The notes under the pieces are model-generated. The model made no database searches. It had not been told where the DNA came from and worked only from the letters and a program-made list of their open reading frames with translations. 64,000 nucleotides of DNA from Methylocystis bryophila. GTDB lineage: Bacteria > Pseudomonadota > Alphaproteobacteria > Rhizobiales > Beijerinckiaceae. A program made the position numbers and the translations under genes. Shown here piece after piece: positions 51,276 through 60,377 of this stretch. The stretch is from contig NZ_AP027149.1 of assembly GCF_027925445.1 (NCBI RefSeq), forward strand, positions 3,546,501 through 3,610,500. The letters run 5' to 3'. How positions within the stretch are numbered: the stretch's first letter is position 1; each line of letters opens with the position of its first letter.

Positions 51276-52601
51276 TCAGGCGGGAAAGGAAACTTCAGCC
51301 ACCATGCCGCCTGCCGGCGGTCTTGCAATATCCAGGCGGCCCCCGTGAATTTCGGCGATCCGTCCGACGATCTTGAGCCCGAGCCCGATGCGTGGGGGCG
51401 AATGAGGGGCGGGTCCAGTTTCGATGGCGACGGCCTGCCGGCCGTTGTCGGAAACGCGAAAGGCCGGCCCCGGACCAACCTCCACCAAGATATGCGCCTG
51501 CGGCCCCGAATGTCTCAACGCGTTGTCGATCAGATTGCGCATCGCATTTTCGATCAGGCTCGGATAGCCACTGAATTCCGAGCTTCCCCTCTCGATGAGC
51601 TCAATGGACTTGCCCGAGGCGTAAACCAGTGGCGCCATTGCGCTGACAACTTCCTCACCCAATTGCCGGAGATCGATTTTTTGGGTCGGGATGCAATCAG
51701 CGCCGTCTAGTCGCGCTAGGGTCGTCAACTGTTCGACAAGTTGATTGAGCGTTTCAAGATCCGCTTCGACTTTCCGGGCTCTGGGATCCCGGATTTTCTC
51801 GAGTTCGAGACGTGCGACGGCGAGCGGCGTGCGCACCTCATGTGAAATGGCGGAGGTAAAATCTCTCTGCGCACGCATGAGGTCTCCCAACCGATCGCAC
51901 GCCTTGTTGACGGCAGAGGTGAACATTGCGACCTCTAACGGCAGCCTCTCCGTGGCCAGCCGTGTCTCCTTCTTGAGCGGGTTGATGTTTGGAATTTGAG
52001 CCGCAGTTTGCGCGACCGGCTTCAGCGCGCGCCGAATAGAAAACAGGGTGGCCGCAAGAACGACAAGAAGCAAAAGCGACATCGGGGCCGCCATGTGGTC
52101 TTTGATCTCATGGATCAAAACGGCGTTAACCACATGATCCTCATCGCCCAGGATCGCGACCTCAACGAGGATGGGTTCGACGCCGCCGACCAAGAGGCCC
52201 CCCGCAACCTTCAGAGGCTTCCCGGGGGCCAGTTGCCTCACCCAGAAGTTCGGCGGGTCGATGTTGAGAGGAAGAAATCTTTCGGCGCATTCGACGTCGC
52301 AATTCGAGAAAAGAACGACGCCGCTTCTGCTGCGAATCCGGGCGAAGTAATCTCGTCGTCCTTGCTGGTATCGCCCTCGTAAATCCTCGGGAAGGGCGTA
52401 GGAGACGCTGCCTCCGGCGTCGCGCGTCAGTCCCTTCGCAAGCGCAAAGCTTTCCTGCTCGATCGCCATGTGGCCAAGCTGCATGTCGTCGGACCAAGTG
52501 AAAAGGACGACGGCGACGAGCTGACCAACCATGGCGAGCGCCGCGAAAAAAACGATCCTCCGAGTGACGATCGCGCCGAGCGAGGGCGGGGCTTTGATCA
52601 C
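51276..52601 (-). CDS. Membrane sensor histidine kinase
   Basis: The 441-residue kinase has TM1 (about residues 14-34), a periplasmic region with Cys-Asp-Val-Glu-Cys (CDVEC, 101-105) that could bind metal or form a disulfide, and TM2 (about 173-190). The H box is SHEVRTPL with His254, and the ATP domain has RIGLGLKIVGRIAEIHGG. It starts with GTG at 52601 inside the response-regulator stop. The signal is unknown, but the genes upstream suggest metal or redox. Confidence 0.9.
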   Translation of the reverse strand: MIKAPPSLGAIVTRRIVFFAALAMVGQLVAVVLFTWSDDMQLGHMAIEQESFALAKGLTRDAGGSVSYALPEDLRGRYQQGRRDYFARIRSRSGVVLFSNCDVECAERFLPLNIDPPNFWVRQLAPGKPLKVAGGLLVGGVEPILVEVAILGDEDHVVNAVLIHEIKDHMAAPMSLLLLVVLAATLFSIRRALKPVAQTAAQIPNINPLKKETRLATERLPLEVAMFTSAVNKACDRLGDLMRAQRDFTSAISHEVRTPLAVARLELEKIRDPRARKVEADLETLNQLVEQLTTLARLDGADCIPTQKIDLRQLGEEVVSAMAPLVYASGKSIELIERGSSEFSGYPSLIENAMRNLIDNALRHSGPQAHILVEVGPGPAFRVSDNGRQAVAIETGPAPHSPPRIGLGLKIVGRIAEIHGGRLDIARPPAGGMVAEVSFPA

Positions 52602-53275
52602 GGCTCGATCTCACGAAGCGAATAGCCGATGCCCCGAATGGTCTCCAATGCGACGCCGCTGTCATGAGGCTCGAGCTTCTTTCTCAGGCGCGAGACGGCA
52701 AGCTCGACAGCGTTGCTCGAAAGCTCGTCTCCGAATTCCGAAAGCGCATGTTCCAGCTTTCGCTTCGAAACGACGCAGCCGGCTTCGCGCATGAGAATTT
52801 CGAGCAGGGTTCGTTCGCGAGGCGCAAGCCCGAGATCGACGCTGGAACTGCTCGCCAGACCGCTCGCAACATCGAGAGAGAGCCGCGCGACGGACAGAAC
52901 GGGCGGCTTCACATCCGGAGCGCGCCTCAGCAGAGCACGGCACCTTGCGAGAAACTCACCATGATTGAAAGGCTTTATCAGATAGTCGTCCGCGCCCGCG
53001 TCGAGTCCCGATATGCGCTCTTCGATCGTCGAGCGCGCCGTCAAGACCAGGATGGGCGTTTTGACGCTGCTCTTGCGCAACCCGCGGACGAGATCGAGCC
53101 CGTCGCCATCCGGCAGGCCAAGGTCCACGAGCAGCAAATCATAGGCGGCCACCGCGATCGCCGCTCTTGCGCCTTCGGCGGTGGCGACGGCGTCGACGCG
53201 CCAACCCGCTCCGTGAATAGCTTCGGCGAGAAGCTCTCTAAGCCGCGCCGAATCTTCGACCAGAAGCAGCCTCAT
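52598..53275 (-). CDS. OmpR/PhoB-family response regulator
   Basis: The 225-residue regulator has a receiver domain with the phospho-acceptor Asp51 (LLLVDLGLPDGDG), Thr/Lys switch residues (VLTARS and YLIKPF), and a winged-helix DNA-binding domain from about residue 125 (LTPRE-type LAPRERTLLEILM, VSRLRKKLEP). Four-base overlaps with the cytochrome gene before it and the kinase after it show a tight operon. Its DNA site is not identified. Confidence 0.93.
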   Translation of the reverse strand: MRLLLVEDSARLRELLAEAIHGAGWRVDAVATAEGARAAIAVAAYDLLLVDLGLPDGDGLDLVRGLRKSSVKTPILVLTARSTIEERISGLDAGADDYLIKPFNHGEFLARCRALLRRAPDVKPPVLSVARLSLDVASGLASSSSVDLGLAPRERTLLEILMREAGCVVSKRKLEHALSEFGDELSSNAVELAVSRLRKKLEPHDSGVALETIRGIGYSLREIEP

Positions 53276-53829
53276 GCGCGCTTGCGGCCCGTCACCATCG
53301 CCCAGACGAGATTTTCATTGTGTCGCCGGCCCTCGTAAATTGCGGCCACGGCGTGCAACCCCGCAAGGGCAAGTATGAGATTAGCGATCCCTTCATGCAA
53401 CTCCTCGAGCGCTTTGCTGCCAAAATTGGCGTCGAGCGTGAGCATCCAACCCGTTACCGACACGGCGGCGAGAAGGCCCATCAGCGTCAACATCACGACG
53501 GCGCCGGCGGGATTATGGCCGATGTATCTTGGCTCTTCCTTTCGCATGACCGCTTGGAGGTAATGGCCGAGCTTTGTCGGCGTCGGCACGAAATCGGCAA
53601 AGCGCGCGTGCTTTGACCCGATAAATCCCCATAGCAGGCGCGCGACAAGCGCGAAGGCGACAATATAGCCGATCGCGCGATGCGCGCCTTTGCCGTCCTC
53701 CAGGATGAAAAGGTCCACGAAGCAGCCCACGGCGACCGTCCAGTGGAATATCCGCACGACGGGATCCCAGACGCGGATTTCCGCGCGTGACTCCTCTCGG
53801 GCCTCGCGCGGGAGAGACGCCCGGCTCAT
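53272..53829 (-). CDS. Cytochrome b561-type membrane protein
   Basis: The 185-residue protein has four membrane helices (about residues 28-45, 50-68, 103-124 and 145-165) with heme-ligand His candidates in RIFHWTVAVGC and HRAIGYIVAF. ELHEGIANLILALAGLHAVAAIY provides others, as in the Ni/Fe-hydrogenase-type b561 family. It probably moves electrons across the inner membrane. No hydrogenase gene is nearby. The operon with PepSY and a two-component system suggests redox or metal homeostasis. Confidence 0.88.
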   Translation of the reverse strand: MSRASLPREAREESRAEIRVWDPVVRIFHWTVAVGCFVDLFILEDGKGAHRAIGYIVAFALVARLLWGFIGSKHARFADFVPTPTKLGHYLQAVMRKEEPRYIGHNPAGAVVMLTLMGLLAAVSVTGWMLTLDANFGSKALEELHEGIANLILALAGLHAVAAIYEGRRHNENLVWAMVTGRKRA

Positions 53830-53830
53830 G

Positions 53831-54109
53831 CTAGCCGCCTATGTAGGATTTCACGATATCGCCGGAGACGGGGTTGAAATAGACCTCGGCCTTTTGCCCG
53901 TCCTTGGTGTAGCCATAGATTTCATAGCAGCTTCCGGTGACCTTGAAAGTCTTGATCTTGTCATAGCCAAGCGCCGGGAGCTTGGCCTTCATGGCATCTT
54001 CCGTGATCCAATTCTCGCGAGGCTGGTTCGTGCAAGACGGGCCTGCCTGGGCCAAGGCTGGCGCGGCCAAGACCACGAGAGCAGCGAGATTGCGAACGAT
54101 CCTGCGCAT
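53831..54109 (-). CDS. PepSY-domain secreted protein
   Basis: The 92-residue precursor has a signal peptide (to about residue 25, PALAQA) and a single PepSY-like domain (WITEDAMKAKLPALGYDKIKTFKVTGSCYEIYGYTKDGQKAEVYFNPVSGDIV, described as a region). Two Cys lie in the mature part (SCTNQ and GSCYE). The start at 54109 is the only one giving a signal peptide. It leads the operon PepSY-b561-regulator-kinase, with a single base to the next gene. It is inferred to be periplasmic. Confidence 0.85.
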   Translation of the reverse strand: MRRIVRNLAALVVLAAPALAQAGPSCTNQPRENWITEDAMKAKLPALGYDKIKTFKVTGSCYEIYGYTKDGQKAEVYFNPVSGDIVKSYIGG

Positions 54110-54470
54110 GGGAGTCTCCCTTGATGGAGTCGGTCGAGCCGACAAGCTCATAATGCGCGCGCCAGCTGTCAAAACGCCGTCGAGACTGACTGAAAACACT
54201 TCGCGAGCCCAGAGTGAGCGGATTGCAACTTCGGACAGCGAATGGACAGCGGCGGGATATATCAGCGCACCGACGAAAATTCTCCTCCCCGCGACCTTGC
54301 CGATCCGATCTAAACCGTCGGATCGGCTTTTTGTCATTTTTGATTGACGAACGCTTCCGATATCGATCGAGGCGAGTGGCGTTCTAAAGCGCGACGGGAG
54401 TATCACAAGCATTGCCGCCACCAACGCGACTCCTTTCCGCTAGCTTCCTCGAGCGACAAACGGACTGCAG
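54110..54470. other. 361-base divergent gap with a T-run hairpin
   Basis: No gene is supported. The gap separates the PepSY operon (minus) from the ATPase fusion (plus). It contains a strong terminator-like hairpin on the plus strand at 54299-54332, about 140 bases before the ATPase start, and a partial AT-rich stretch after it (54328-54345). Confidence 0.5.
54299..54332 (+). terminator. Terminator-like hairpin without an upstream plus-strand gene
   Basis: GCCGATCCGA and TCGGATCGGC pair perfectly (10 bp) around TCTAAACCG and are followed by CTTTTTGTCATTTTT. No plus-strand gene ends before it, so it may end a small RNA or attenuate the ATPase transcript. Confidence 0.65.
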
Positions 54471-57400
54471 ATGGACGGACGTATCCTGAAGCGCGTGCTG
54501 CTGGTCATCACGGTCACCGGGCTCTGCGCGGGCCTGACCGCAAAATTTTCGAGCCTGCCGGAGTTGGCGCAATGGGCCTGGGGACTGGGTGCAGCCCCGG
54601 TTCTGGCCAGCTTGGCGATCTCAATCCTTCGCGACCTTTCGGCCGGGCGCATGGGCGTCGACGCCATCGCGTTCCTTTCCATGGCCGGCGCCTTGGCTCT
54701 CGGGGAGAGCCTGGCAGGCGTCATCATCGCGATCATGTATGCGGGCGGCAATCTGCTCGAGGACTTTGCGGTCGGCCGCGCGGAGCGGGATCTGAAAGCG
54801 CTCATCGATCGAGCGCCGCGTCTGGCTCACAGGAAGAACGGCGACGCCATCGAAGACGCGCCAATAGAGGCAATCGCTGTCGGCGACGCGATCCTGGTGC
54901 GCGCCGGTGAGATCGTCCCGATCGACGGCTTGATTACGAGCCCGGGAGCCTTGCTCGACGAGGCGGCGCTCACCGGTGAGCCCATTCCGGTGACGAGATT
55001 CACTGGCGAGGCCGCGAGCAGCGGGACGATCAACGCCGGCGAAGCCTTCGAGATGCGCGCAAGCGCCACCGCTGGGGAGAGCACCTATGCGGGCATTGTC
55101 AGGATGGTCTCCGCGGCCCAAGCCGCGAAGGCGCCATTCATGCGCATGGCTGACCGTTACGCCCTGATGCTCCTGCCAATCACGCTTGCCCTCGCCGCGG
55201 CCGCCTGGTGGTTTTCGCAGGACCCGATTAGGGCGCTCGCCGTCCTCGTGGCGGCGACGCCTTGCCCCTTGATCCTCGCCGCGCCTGCCGCCTTCATCGG
55301 CGGGACCTCGCTCGCCGCCCGGCGCGGGATATTGATCAAGGGCGGCGGGCCGCTCGAGATCCTGGCGCGCGTCCACACTGTGCTCTTCGACAAGACGGGG
55401 ACATTGACGGTCGGCGGAGCTCGCCTCGTCTCGATCGAAACGGCTCCAGGAGTTTCGCCCGACGAGGCGTTGCGTCTGGCCGCGTCATTGGAGCAAGCCT
55501 CGCACCATGTGCTCGCGGCGACGATCGTTTCGACGGCCCGCGGCAAGGACCTTGCGCTCAGCGCGCCCGAAGACGTTCGGGAGGTCTTGGGAACTGGGCT
55601 GACGGGCCTGGTCGAGGGAAGGCGGATCGCCGTCGGCGCGCTCAGTCTCGTCCGCAGCGATGAGCGGATGGAAGAATGGGCGCGACGGGCGGCGCAGCGC
55701 GCTTCTTGGCGTTCAGCGCTGACCGTCTTTGTCGCCGCCGACGGGAAGATGATCGCCGTTCTGCTCTTTGCCGATGAGCTTCGGCGAGAGACGCCGCGAG
55801 CCATACGCGGCCTGCGAAGCGTCGGAGTCGAAAGAATTGTCATGGTCACGGGCGACCGCGCGGAGCCGGCCGAAACAATCGGCGCCGCTCTCGATCTCGA
55901 CGCCGTGCTCTCCGAACGCGTTCCCTCCGACAAGGTCGACGCCGTTGTCGCGGAACGGCGCATGGCCCTCACGCTGATGGTGGGCGACGGCATCAATGAC
56001 GCTCCCGCGCTGGCCGCCGCAAATGTCGGCATGGCCATGGGCGCGCGCGGCGCCAGCGCTTCTTCGGAAGCGGCGGACGCGGTGCTTCTCGTCGATCGGC
56101 TCGATCGCGTCGCCGAAGCGGTCGCGATCGGCAAGCGCACACGCGCCATCGCCCTGCAAAGCATCGTCGCCGGCATGACAATGTCCGGCCTGACCATGGT
56201 GGCGGCGGCCTTCGGCTATGTGACGCCCGTCGCCGGGGCCTTGATCCAGGAAGCGATCGACGTCGCCGTCATTCTCAACGCCTTGCGGGCGCTGAGCCCG
56301 ATCCGCGCCTTTGACGCTCCAACCATGTCGGAATCCGCGGCGAATGTCCTTCGCGAAGAGCATGAGAGACTCGAAAAGAGCCTGGCGCGACTGCAAGAAA
56401 TCGTCGACGCGCTGGACATTTGCAAAGCACAGGCTGCGACGGCGCTTATTTCGGAGGCCGATGAGATTGTCGCGACGCAGATCGTCAAGCACGAGCGCGA
56501 GGACGAGGAGACGGTTTATCCGCGGGTTTCGGGTTTCCTCAAGGACACGCACGGCCTCAGCGCCATGAGCCGAGCCCATCGCGAGATCCTGCACCAGGCG
56601 CGGCTTCTCGCGCGACTCACGCAGGGCCTGAGGCTTCAGGACCTCGAGACCTATCTTATTCGCGACGCGCAGCACATCGTGGAATCGATCGTATCGCTTG
56701 TCCACATCCATAATGCGCAGGAGGAGGACATTTACGAGCACGCGGCGGCGCAATTCGCCAGCGCTCCGGGCCTGCCGCGAGCCGGCGCGAAGCTTGGCGG
56801 AACGCGCGCGCCCTCGGCTTTCGAGCGAGCGCTCGCCGCGCCTCGTGTTAAGCGCCGCTCGGCCGTCATGGCGGGCGCGCTCATCGCATTGGCGGTCATT
56901 GCGGGCGGCGGCGCCTTTTGGGGCTGGCGTCATGGGCGCCTCCCGCTCCAGTCAAGGGAGGAAAGCTCGTCCGCCGTCGTCGCGACAATCCACGCCAGAG
57001 AAACGACCCCCATCACCGCCGAGACATCGGGCGTCATCGGAGCTGTCTACTGCAAGAGGGGAGAAGCCGTGCGGGCAGGCCAGCCTTGCGCCAGGATCGA
57101 AGCTCGCGGCCTTCAAGACGAGCTTGCGCGACAGGAATTGGCGTTGCGCCAAAGGATCGCCGAGGCCGAGAGGGCCAGGGCCGAAGCAGGTCAAGCGAAA
57201 GCCGCTGCCGACAGAATGGCGCGTGGCGGAGCGCGGAAGCAAAAAGCGCTCAGCGCCGCGCGCAGAGCTTACGAACGGGCGCAAGCGCGCGCCTTAAGCG
57301 AGGACGCCGCTATGACGACTGCGGAAGCGGCGATCAACGCAACAAAAGCAACTCTGAAAACTGCAGAGCTCGTCTCGCCGATCGATGGAACCATCGTCGG

Positions 57401-57722
57401 TCGCGCCGTGGATGTTGGAAAAATGGTAAGAGCCGGAGAACCATCTTTCCTCGTCGCGAGCGACATTGGCGTCGTCAAAATCGAAGCGCAGGTCGATGCG
57501 GCTTTTGCAGCGACACACAGACTCGGCGACGCCATCGCTTTTCGCGTCGACGACATCCCCGGACAGCTATTTCACGGCAAGCTCACGCAGATGTCGCAGG
57601 AGCCGGCCGCCGGAGGCGCCGACGAGATGAGCGTCGTCCTCAGGGCGAGCAATGAAGACGGTCTCTTGCAGCCAGGCTCTTCGATAAGAATTCGCTTTGA
57701 GCAGAGCGGGACTGGACTTTAG
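54471..57722 (+). CDS. P1B-5-like metal ATPase fused to hemerythrin-like and HlyD/MacA-like adaptor domains
   Basis: The 1083-residue single chain contains a P1B ATPase (residues 1-610) without an N-terminal metal domain. Its actuator loop is LTGEP (167-171), its metal motif TPCPL (263-267), its phosphorylation site DKTGT (307-311) and its hinge GDGINDAP (505-512). A hemerythrin-like domain follows (about 620-765) with candidate ligands His631, His674, His703, His735, His747 and nearby Glu. Then come a membrane helix (about 797-816) and an HlyD/MacA-type adaptor (about 835-1080): a lipoyl-like half (GVIGAVYCKRGEAVRAG), a long coiled coil (880-960), the second half (SPIDGTIVGRAV) and a beta-barrel. 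TPC plus hemerythrin matches Nia-type iron/nickel P1B-5 ATPases. The adaptor is extra. No RND or MacB partner is near. Confidence 0.88.
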   Translation: MDGRILKRVLLVITVTGLCAGLTAKFSSLPELAQWAWGLGAAPVLASLAISILRDLSAGRMGVDAIAFLSMAGALALGESLAGVIIAIMYAGGNLLEDFAVGRAERDLKALIDRAPRLAHRKNGDAIEDAPIEAIAVGDAILVRAGEIVPIDGLITSPGALLDEAALTGEPIPVTRFTGEAASSGTINAGEAFEMRASATAGESTYAGIVRMVSAAQAAKAPFMRMADRYALMLLPITLALAAAAWWFSQDPIRALAVLVAATPCPLILAAPAAFIGGTSLAARRGILIKGGGPLEILARVHTVLFDKTGTLTVGGARLVSIETAPGVSPDEALRLAASLEQASHHVLAATIVSTARGKDLALSAPEDVREVLGTGLTGLVEGRRIAVGALSLVRSDERMEEWARRAAQRASWRSALTVFVAADGKMIAVLLFADELRRETPRAIRGLRSVGVERIVMVTGDRAEPAETIGAALDLDAVLSERVPSDKVDAVVAERRMALTLMVGDGINDAPALAAANVGMAMGARGASASSEAADAVLLVDRLDRVAEAVAIGKRTRAIALQSIVAGMTMSGLTMVAAAFGYVTPVAGALIQEAIDVAVILNALRALSPIRAFDAPTMSESAANVLREEHERLEKSLARLQEIVDALDICKAQAATALISEADEIVATQIVKHEREDEETVYPRVSGFLKDTHGLSAMSRAHREILHQARLLARLTQGLRLQDLETYLIRDAQHIVESIVSLVHIHNAQEEDIYEHAAAQFASAPGLPRAGAKLGGTRAPSAFERALAAPRVKRRSAVMAGALIALAVIAGGGAFWGWRHGRLPLQSREESSSAVVATIHARETTPITAETSGVIGAVYCKRGEAVRAGQPCARIEARGLQDELARQELALRQRIAEAERARAEAGQAKAAADRMARGGARKQKALSAARRAYERAQARALSEDAAMTTAEAAINATKATLKTAELVSPIDGTIVGRAVDVGKMVRAGEPSFLVASDIGVVKIEAQVDAAFAATHRLGDAIAFRVDDIPGQLFHGKLTQMSQEPAAGGADEMSVVLRASNEDGLLQPGSSIRIRFEQSGTGL

Positions 57723-57733
57723 AGCCTGCTCCC

Positions 57734-59023
57734 TCACCCCTGCAGCGGCCCCCATGCAGGATCGGAAGCGAAGCCCGGCGTCGGGACTTGCGTCTCGGAG
57801 CGCCCAAAAACGTCGACCATGTAGATCTTCGGCCCCCCTCCCCCGCCGGAGTCGCGAAAGAACATCAGGAAGAGGCCGTTGGGCGCCCAGGTCGGCCCTT
57901 CGTTGTGGAAGCCTTCGGTCAGGATGCGCTCGCCGGAGCCGTCCGTCTTCATCACGCCGATCGCGAAATTGCCGCTGCCCTGCTTCGTGAAGGCGATGTA
58001 ATCGCCTTTGGGCGACCAGACCGGGGTCGAATAGCGTCCGCCGCCGAAGGAGATGCGCTTCGCATCGCCGCCATGGGCGTTCATCATATAGATCTGCTGC
58101 GAGCCGCCGCGGTCGCTCTCGAACACGATCTTGCCGCCGTCGGGCGAGTAGCAGGGCGAGGTGTCGATCGCCGAGGTGTCCGTCAGGCGCGTCGTGCGGC
58201 GCGAGCTCAAATCCAGCGAATAGAGATTCGTCTCCGAGCCTTCCGAGAGCGACATCACGACCCTGCTTCCATCGGGAGAGAAGCGCGGCGCGAAGGCCAT
58301 GCCTGGGAAATCGCCGAGCGGCTCGCGCTCGCCGCTCTCGACATTGAGCAGAAAGACCTTCGGATCGCCCTCTCCGGCCATGGCCATGTAGGTGACGTCC
58401 TGCGTCGAGGGCGAAAAGCGCGGCGTGACGACGAGCTCGTCGCCGCGCGTCAGATAATGCAGATTGGCGCCGTCCTGATCCATGATCGCGAGACGCTTGC
58501 GACGCTGGTTCTTCGGCCCGCTCTCGTCGACGAAGACGACGCGCGAATCGAAAAAACCCTTCTCGCCGGTGATGCGCGTGAAGATTGCGTCCGACACCAA
58601 ATGCGCGAGGCGACGCGCGCTTCCCGCATCGGCCGTGAACTGCTGGCCAGCCGCCTGCTGACCCGTCGTCGCGTCGAAGAGGCGGAAGGCGATTTGCCCA
58701 TGCTGCGCGCGGCCGGACACGACGAATTGGGCGTTGAGCGCGCGAAAGGCCTCGAGATTGGGGATGGCGTCCGGCGGAGCGGCGTTGGGGCCGAGGCTCG
58801 AGGAATCGATCGGATTGAGGAACACCGAGCGCTTGAAGTTGTTGACGATGACGCTCGTGGCGAGACGCGCATTCTCGTCGCCGGCGAAGGGCGCGACGGC
58901 GACGTTGATCGGCTGGAAGGCGCCGCCCTTGAGCTCGATGAGCCGGCCAGCCTCGGCAGGCAGGATGGGCGCAGCAGCAGCCGCGGCTATGAGTTTTAGA
59001 GCGCTGCGGCGGGTCGTGCTCAT
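57734..59023 (-). CDS. tolB: Tol-Pal system periplasmic protein TolB
   Basis: The 429-residue periplasmic protein has a signal (residues 1-22, with a twin-arginine-like STTRRSALKL), an N-terminal alpha/beta domain, and a six-bladed WD40-like beta-propeller. The propeller shows repeated FSPDGSRVVMS, YSPDGGKIVFESDRGG, WSPKGDYIAFT and WAPNGLFLMFFRD motifs. TolB links Pal to TolA in outer-membrane constriction at division. The start at 59023 is chosen for the signal and AAGGAAAG upstream. pal does not follow; the convergent ATPase fusion ends only 12 bases away. Confidence 0.95.
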   Translation of the reverse strand: MSTTRRSALKLIAAAAAAPILPAEAGRLIELKGGAFQPINVAVAPFAGDENARLATSVIVNNFKRSVFLNPIDSSSLGPNAAPPDAIPNLEAFRALNAQFVVSGRAQHGQIAFRLFDATTGQQAAGQQFTADAGSARRLAHLVSDAIFTRITGEKGFFDSRVVFVDESGPKNQRRKRLAIMDQDGANLHYLTRGDELVVTPRFSPSTQDVTYMAMAGEGDPKVFLLNVESGEREPLGDFPGMAFAPRFSPDGSRVVMSLSEGSETNLYSLDLSSRRTTRLTDTSAIDTSPCYSPDGGKIVFESDRGGSQQIYMMNAHGGDAKRISFGGGRYSTPVWSPKGDYIAFTKQGSGNFAIGVMKTDGSGERILTEGFHNEGPTWAPNGLFLMFFRDSGGGGGPKIYMVDVFGRSETQVPTPGFASDPAWGPLQG

Positions 59024-59070
59024 TGGTTCTTTCCTTGGACGATGGGGGGACAGCATCGGGTCGAGTAGGT

Positions 59071-59264
59071 CGTCATGGCCGGGCTTGTCCCGGCCATCCA
59101 CGCCGAGACGATGAAGTCTTCTGCGAAATTTCGCGCGAAGTTGCCGCTGTCCTTCGCTTTCAAAAATTGCGCGCGCGCGAGACCCCGGAGGCCGCATGTC
59201 CGGCGCTTTCCAACGATGCCGCAGCTGACCGGCGTGGGTGGCCGGGACAAGCCCGGCCATGACG
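59071..59264. repeat. Inverted-repeat element with exact 26-bp arms between tolA and tolB
   Basis: CGTCATGGCCGGGCTTGTCC (plus CGGCCA) at 59071-59096 is repeated exactly in reverse complement at 59239-59264. The inner 142 bases are unrelated to a gene. Any reading frame through the arms spells MAGLVPA-type peptides, a familiar mark of this alphaproteobacterial repeat. The element separates tolA from tolB. Confidence 0.9.
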
Positions 59265-59313
59265 TGGTTGGAAACCTTCGAGATTGGCGCATGCCATAGC
59301 CGTGGCGAGGGGC

Positions 59314-60363
59314 TCAATCCAAGTCGCTAAACCTGATGTCCACCTCATGCAGAACCTGCTCGTAATAGGGCAGGAATTCCGCAGGGATTTTCATCGGGCT
59401 ACAGCGCCGCACGGCCTGCACCGCCTGCGCGCTGCGCGCCTGCTCCACCGAGCCGGGCGCATGGTTGAGGATCAGCGGCGCTCCTTCGAGGTCGCCCTCG
59501 CGGGTCAGATGGAAGCGCACAACCGGCGCGAAGGTGGATTGGCCGAGCGAAAGACCGGATTTCCAGCAGGGCTGGTAATGGTCCTTGATGTATTGGCCGA
59601 TGCGCGCCTCCATGGAGGGCGTCAAATGCTGACCGGTCGCGGTCGGCGCGCCGAGCGCGGCGAGTTGCACGCGCTCATTGGCGGTCGAACCGCGCTGCTG
59701 CGGCGCCTCATGGCTCAAGAGATTGGAGATGGTCGCCGCGTTGAACTTCGATTTCGGCGCGTTTTCGTCGCCCGATTTCGGCTTGGGCGCGGCGCTATCC
59801 TTGGCCTTTTGATCGAGGATCTTCGAGATGTCGTCGACCTTGAGGCGCGGCTTTTCCTTCGGCTTCTCGGGCGCCGGCGTGTCCGCCTTGGCCGTCTCTA
59901 TCTTCGGGCGGACCGGCGGTTTGGGCTTGACCACCTCGGCGTCGTCGGGCTCCTTCGCGTCGGCCTGCGGCTGAGCGACCTTCGGCCGCGAGGGCGGCAG
60001 CGGCGGCGCCGCCTGCGCGGCCTTTTGCGGCGCTTCGTCGGGGTTTGGCTCACCATTGGGTTTGGCCTGCGGCGGCGGCGCAGGAACATCGCGCTTGGCT
60101 TCGCGGGACGGCGGCTCTGGACGCGTCTCTGTCTTTTGCGCCTTTTCTGCGCGTACCGCCGGCGGACCTCGCTTGGCGGATTTCTCACCCTTGCTGACCT
60201 CATTGATCTGCGAGTCGCTCACGACGTCGATCGAGATCGTCTCGAGCGCGTCCTCGAACTTCGGCGCGCGCGAAAAGCTGATGAGCAGCGCCGCGAGCAG
60301 CCCCACGTGGAGCGCCGCGGAAATCGGCAGACCTGGCTCGGAGCGCGAAAACCCAGAGAACAT
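59314..60363 (-). CDS. tolA: TolA-like cell envelope protein
   Basis: The 349-residue protein has a single N-terminal membrane helix (about residues 14-31) and a long charged Pro/Lys/Glu-rich linker (about 60-210). Its compact C-terminal domain has FHLTREGDLEGAPLILNH and AVRRCSPMKIPAEFLPYYEQV, typical of the TolA/TonB C-terminal fold. It bridges TolQR in the inner membrane to TolB/Pal. It lies 14 bases after tolR. The linker is Pro/Lys-rich rather than the Ala-rich helix of enteric TolA. Confidence 0.9.
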   Translation of the reverse strand: MFSGFSRSEPGLPISAALHVGLLAALLISFSRAPKFEDALETISIDVVSDSQINEVSKGEKSAKRGPPAVRAEKAQKTETRPEPPSREAKRDVPAPPPQAKPNGEPNPDEAPQKAAQAAPPLPPSRPKVAQPQADAKEPDDAEVVKPKPPVRPKIETAKADTPAPEKPKEKPRLKVDDISKILDQKAKDSAAPKPKSGDENAPKSKFNAATISNLLSHEAPQQRGSTANERVQLAALGAPTATGQHLTPSMEARIGQYIKDHYQPCWKSGLSLGQSTFAPVVRFHLTREGDLEGAPLILNHAPGSVEQARSAQAVQAVRRCSPMKIPAEFLPYYEQVLHEVDIRFSDLD

Positions 60364-60377
60364 GGCGAGGCGCGACC

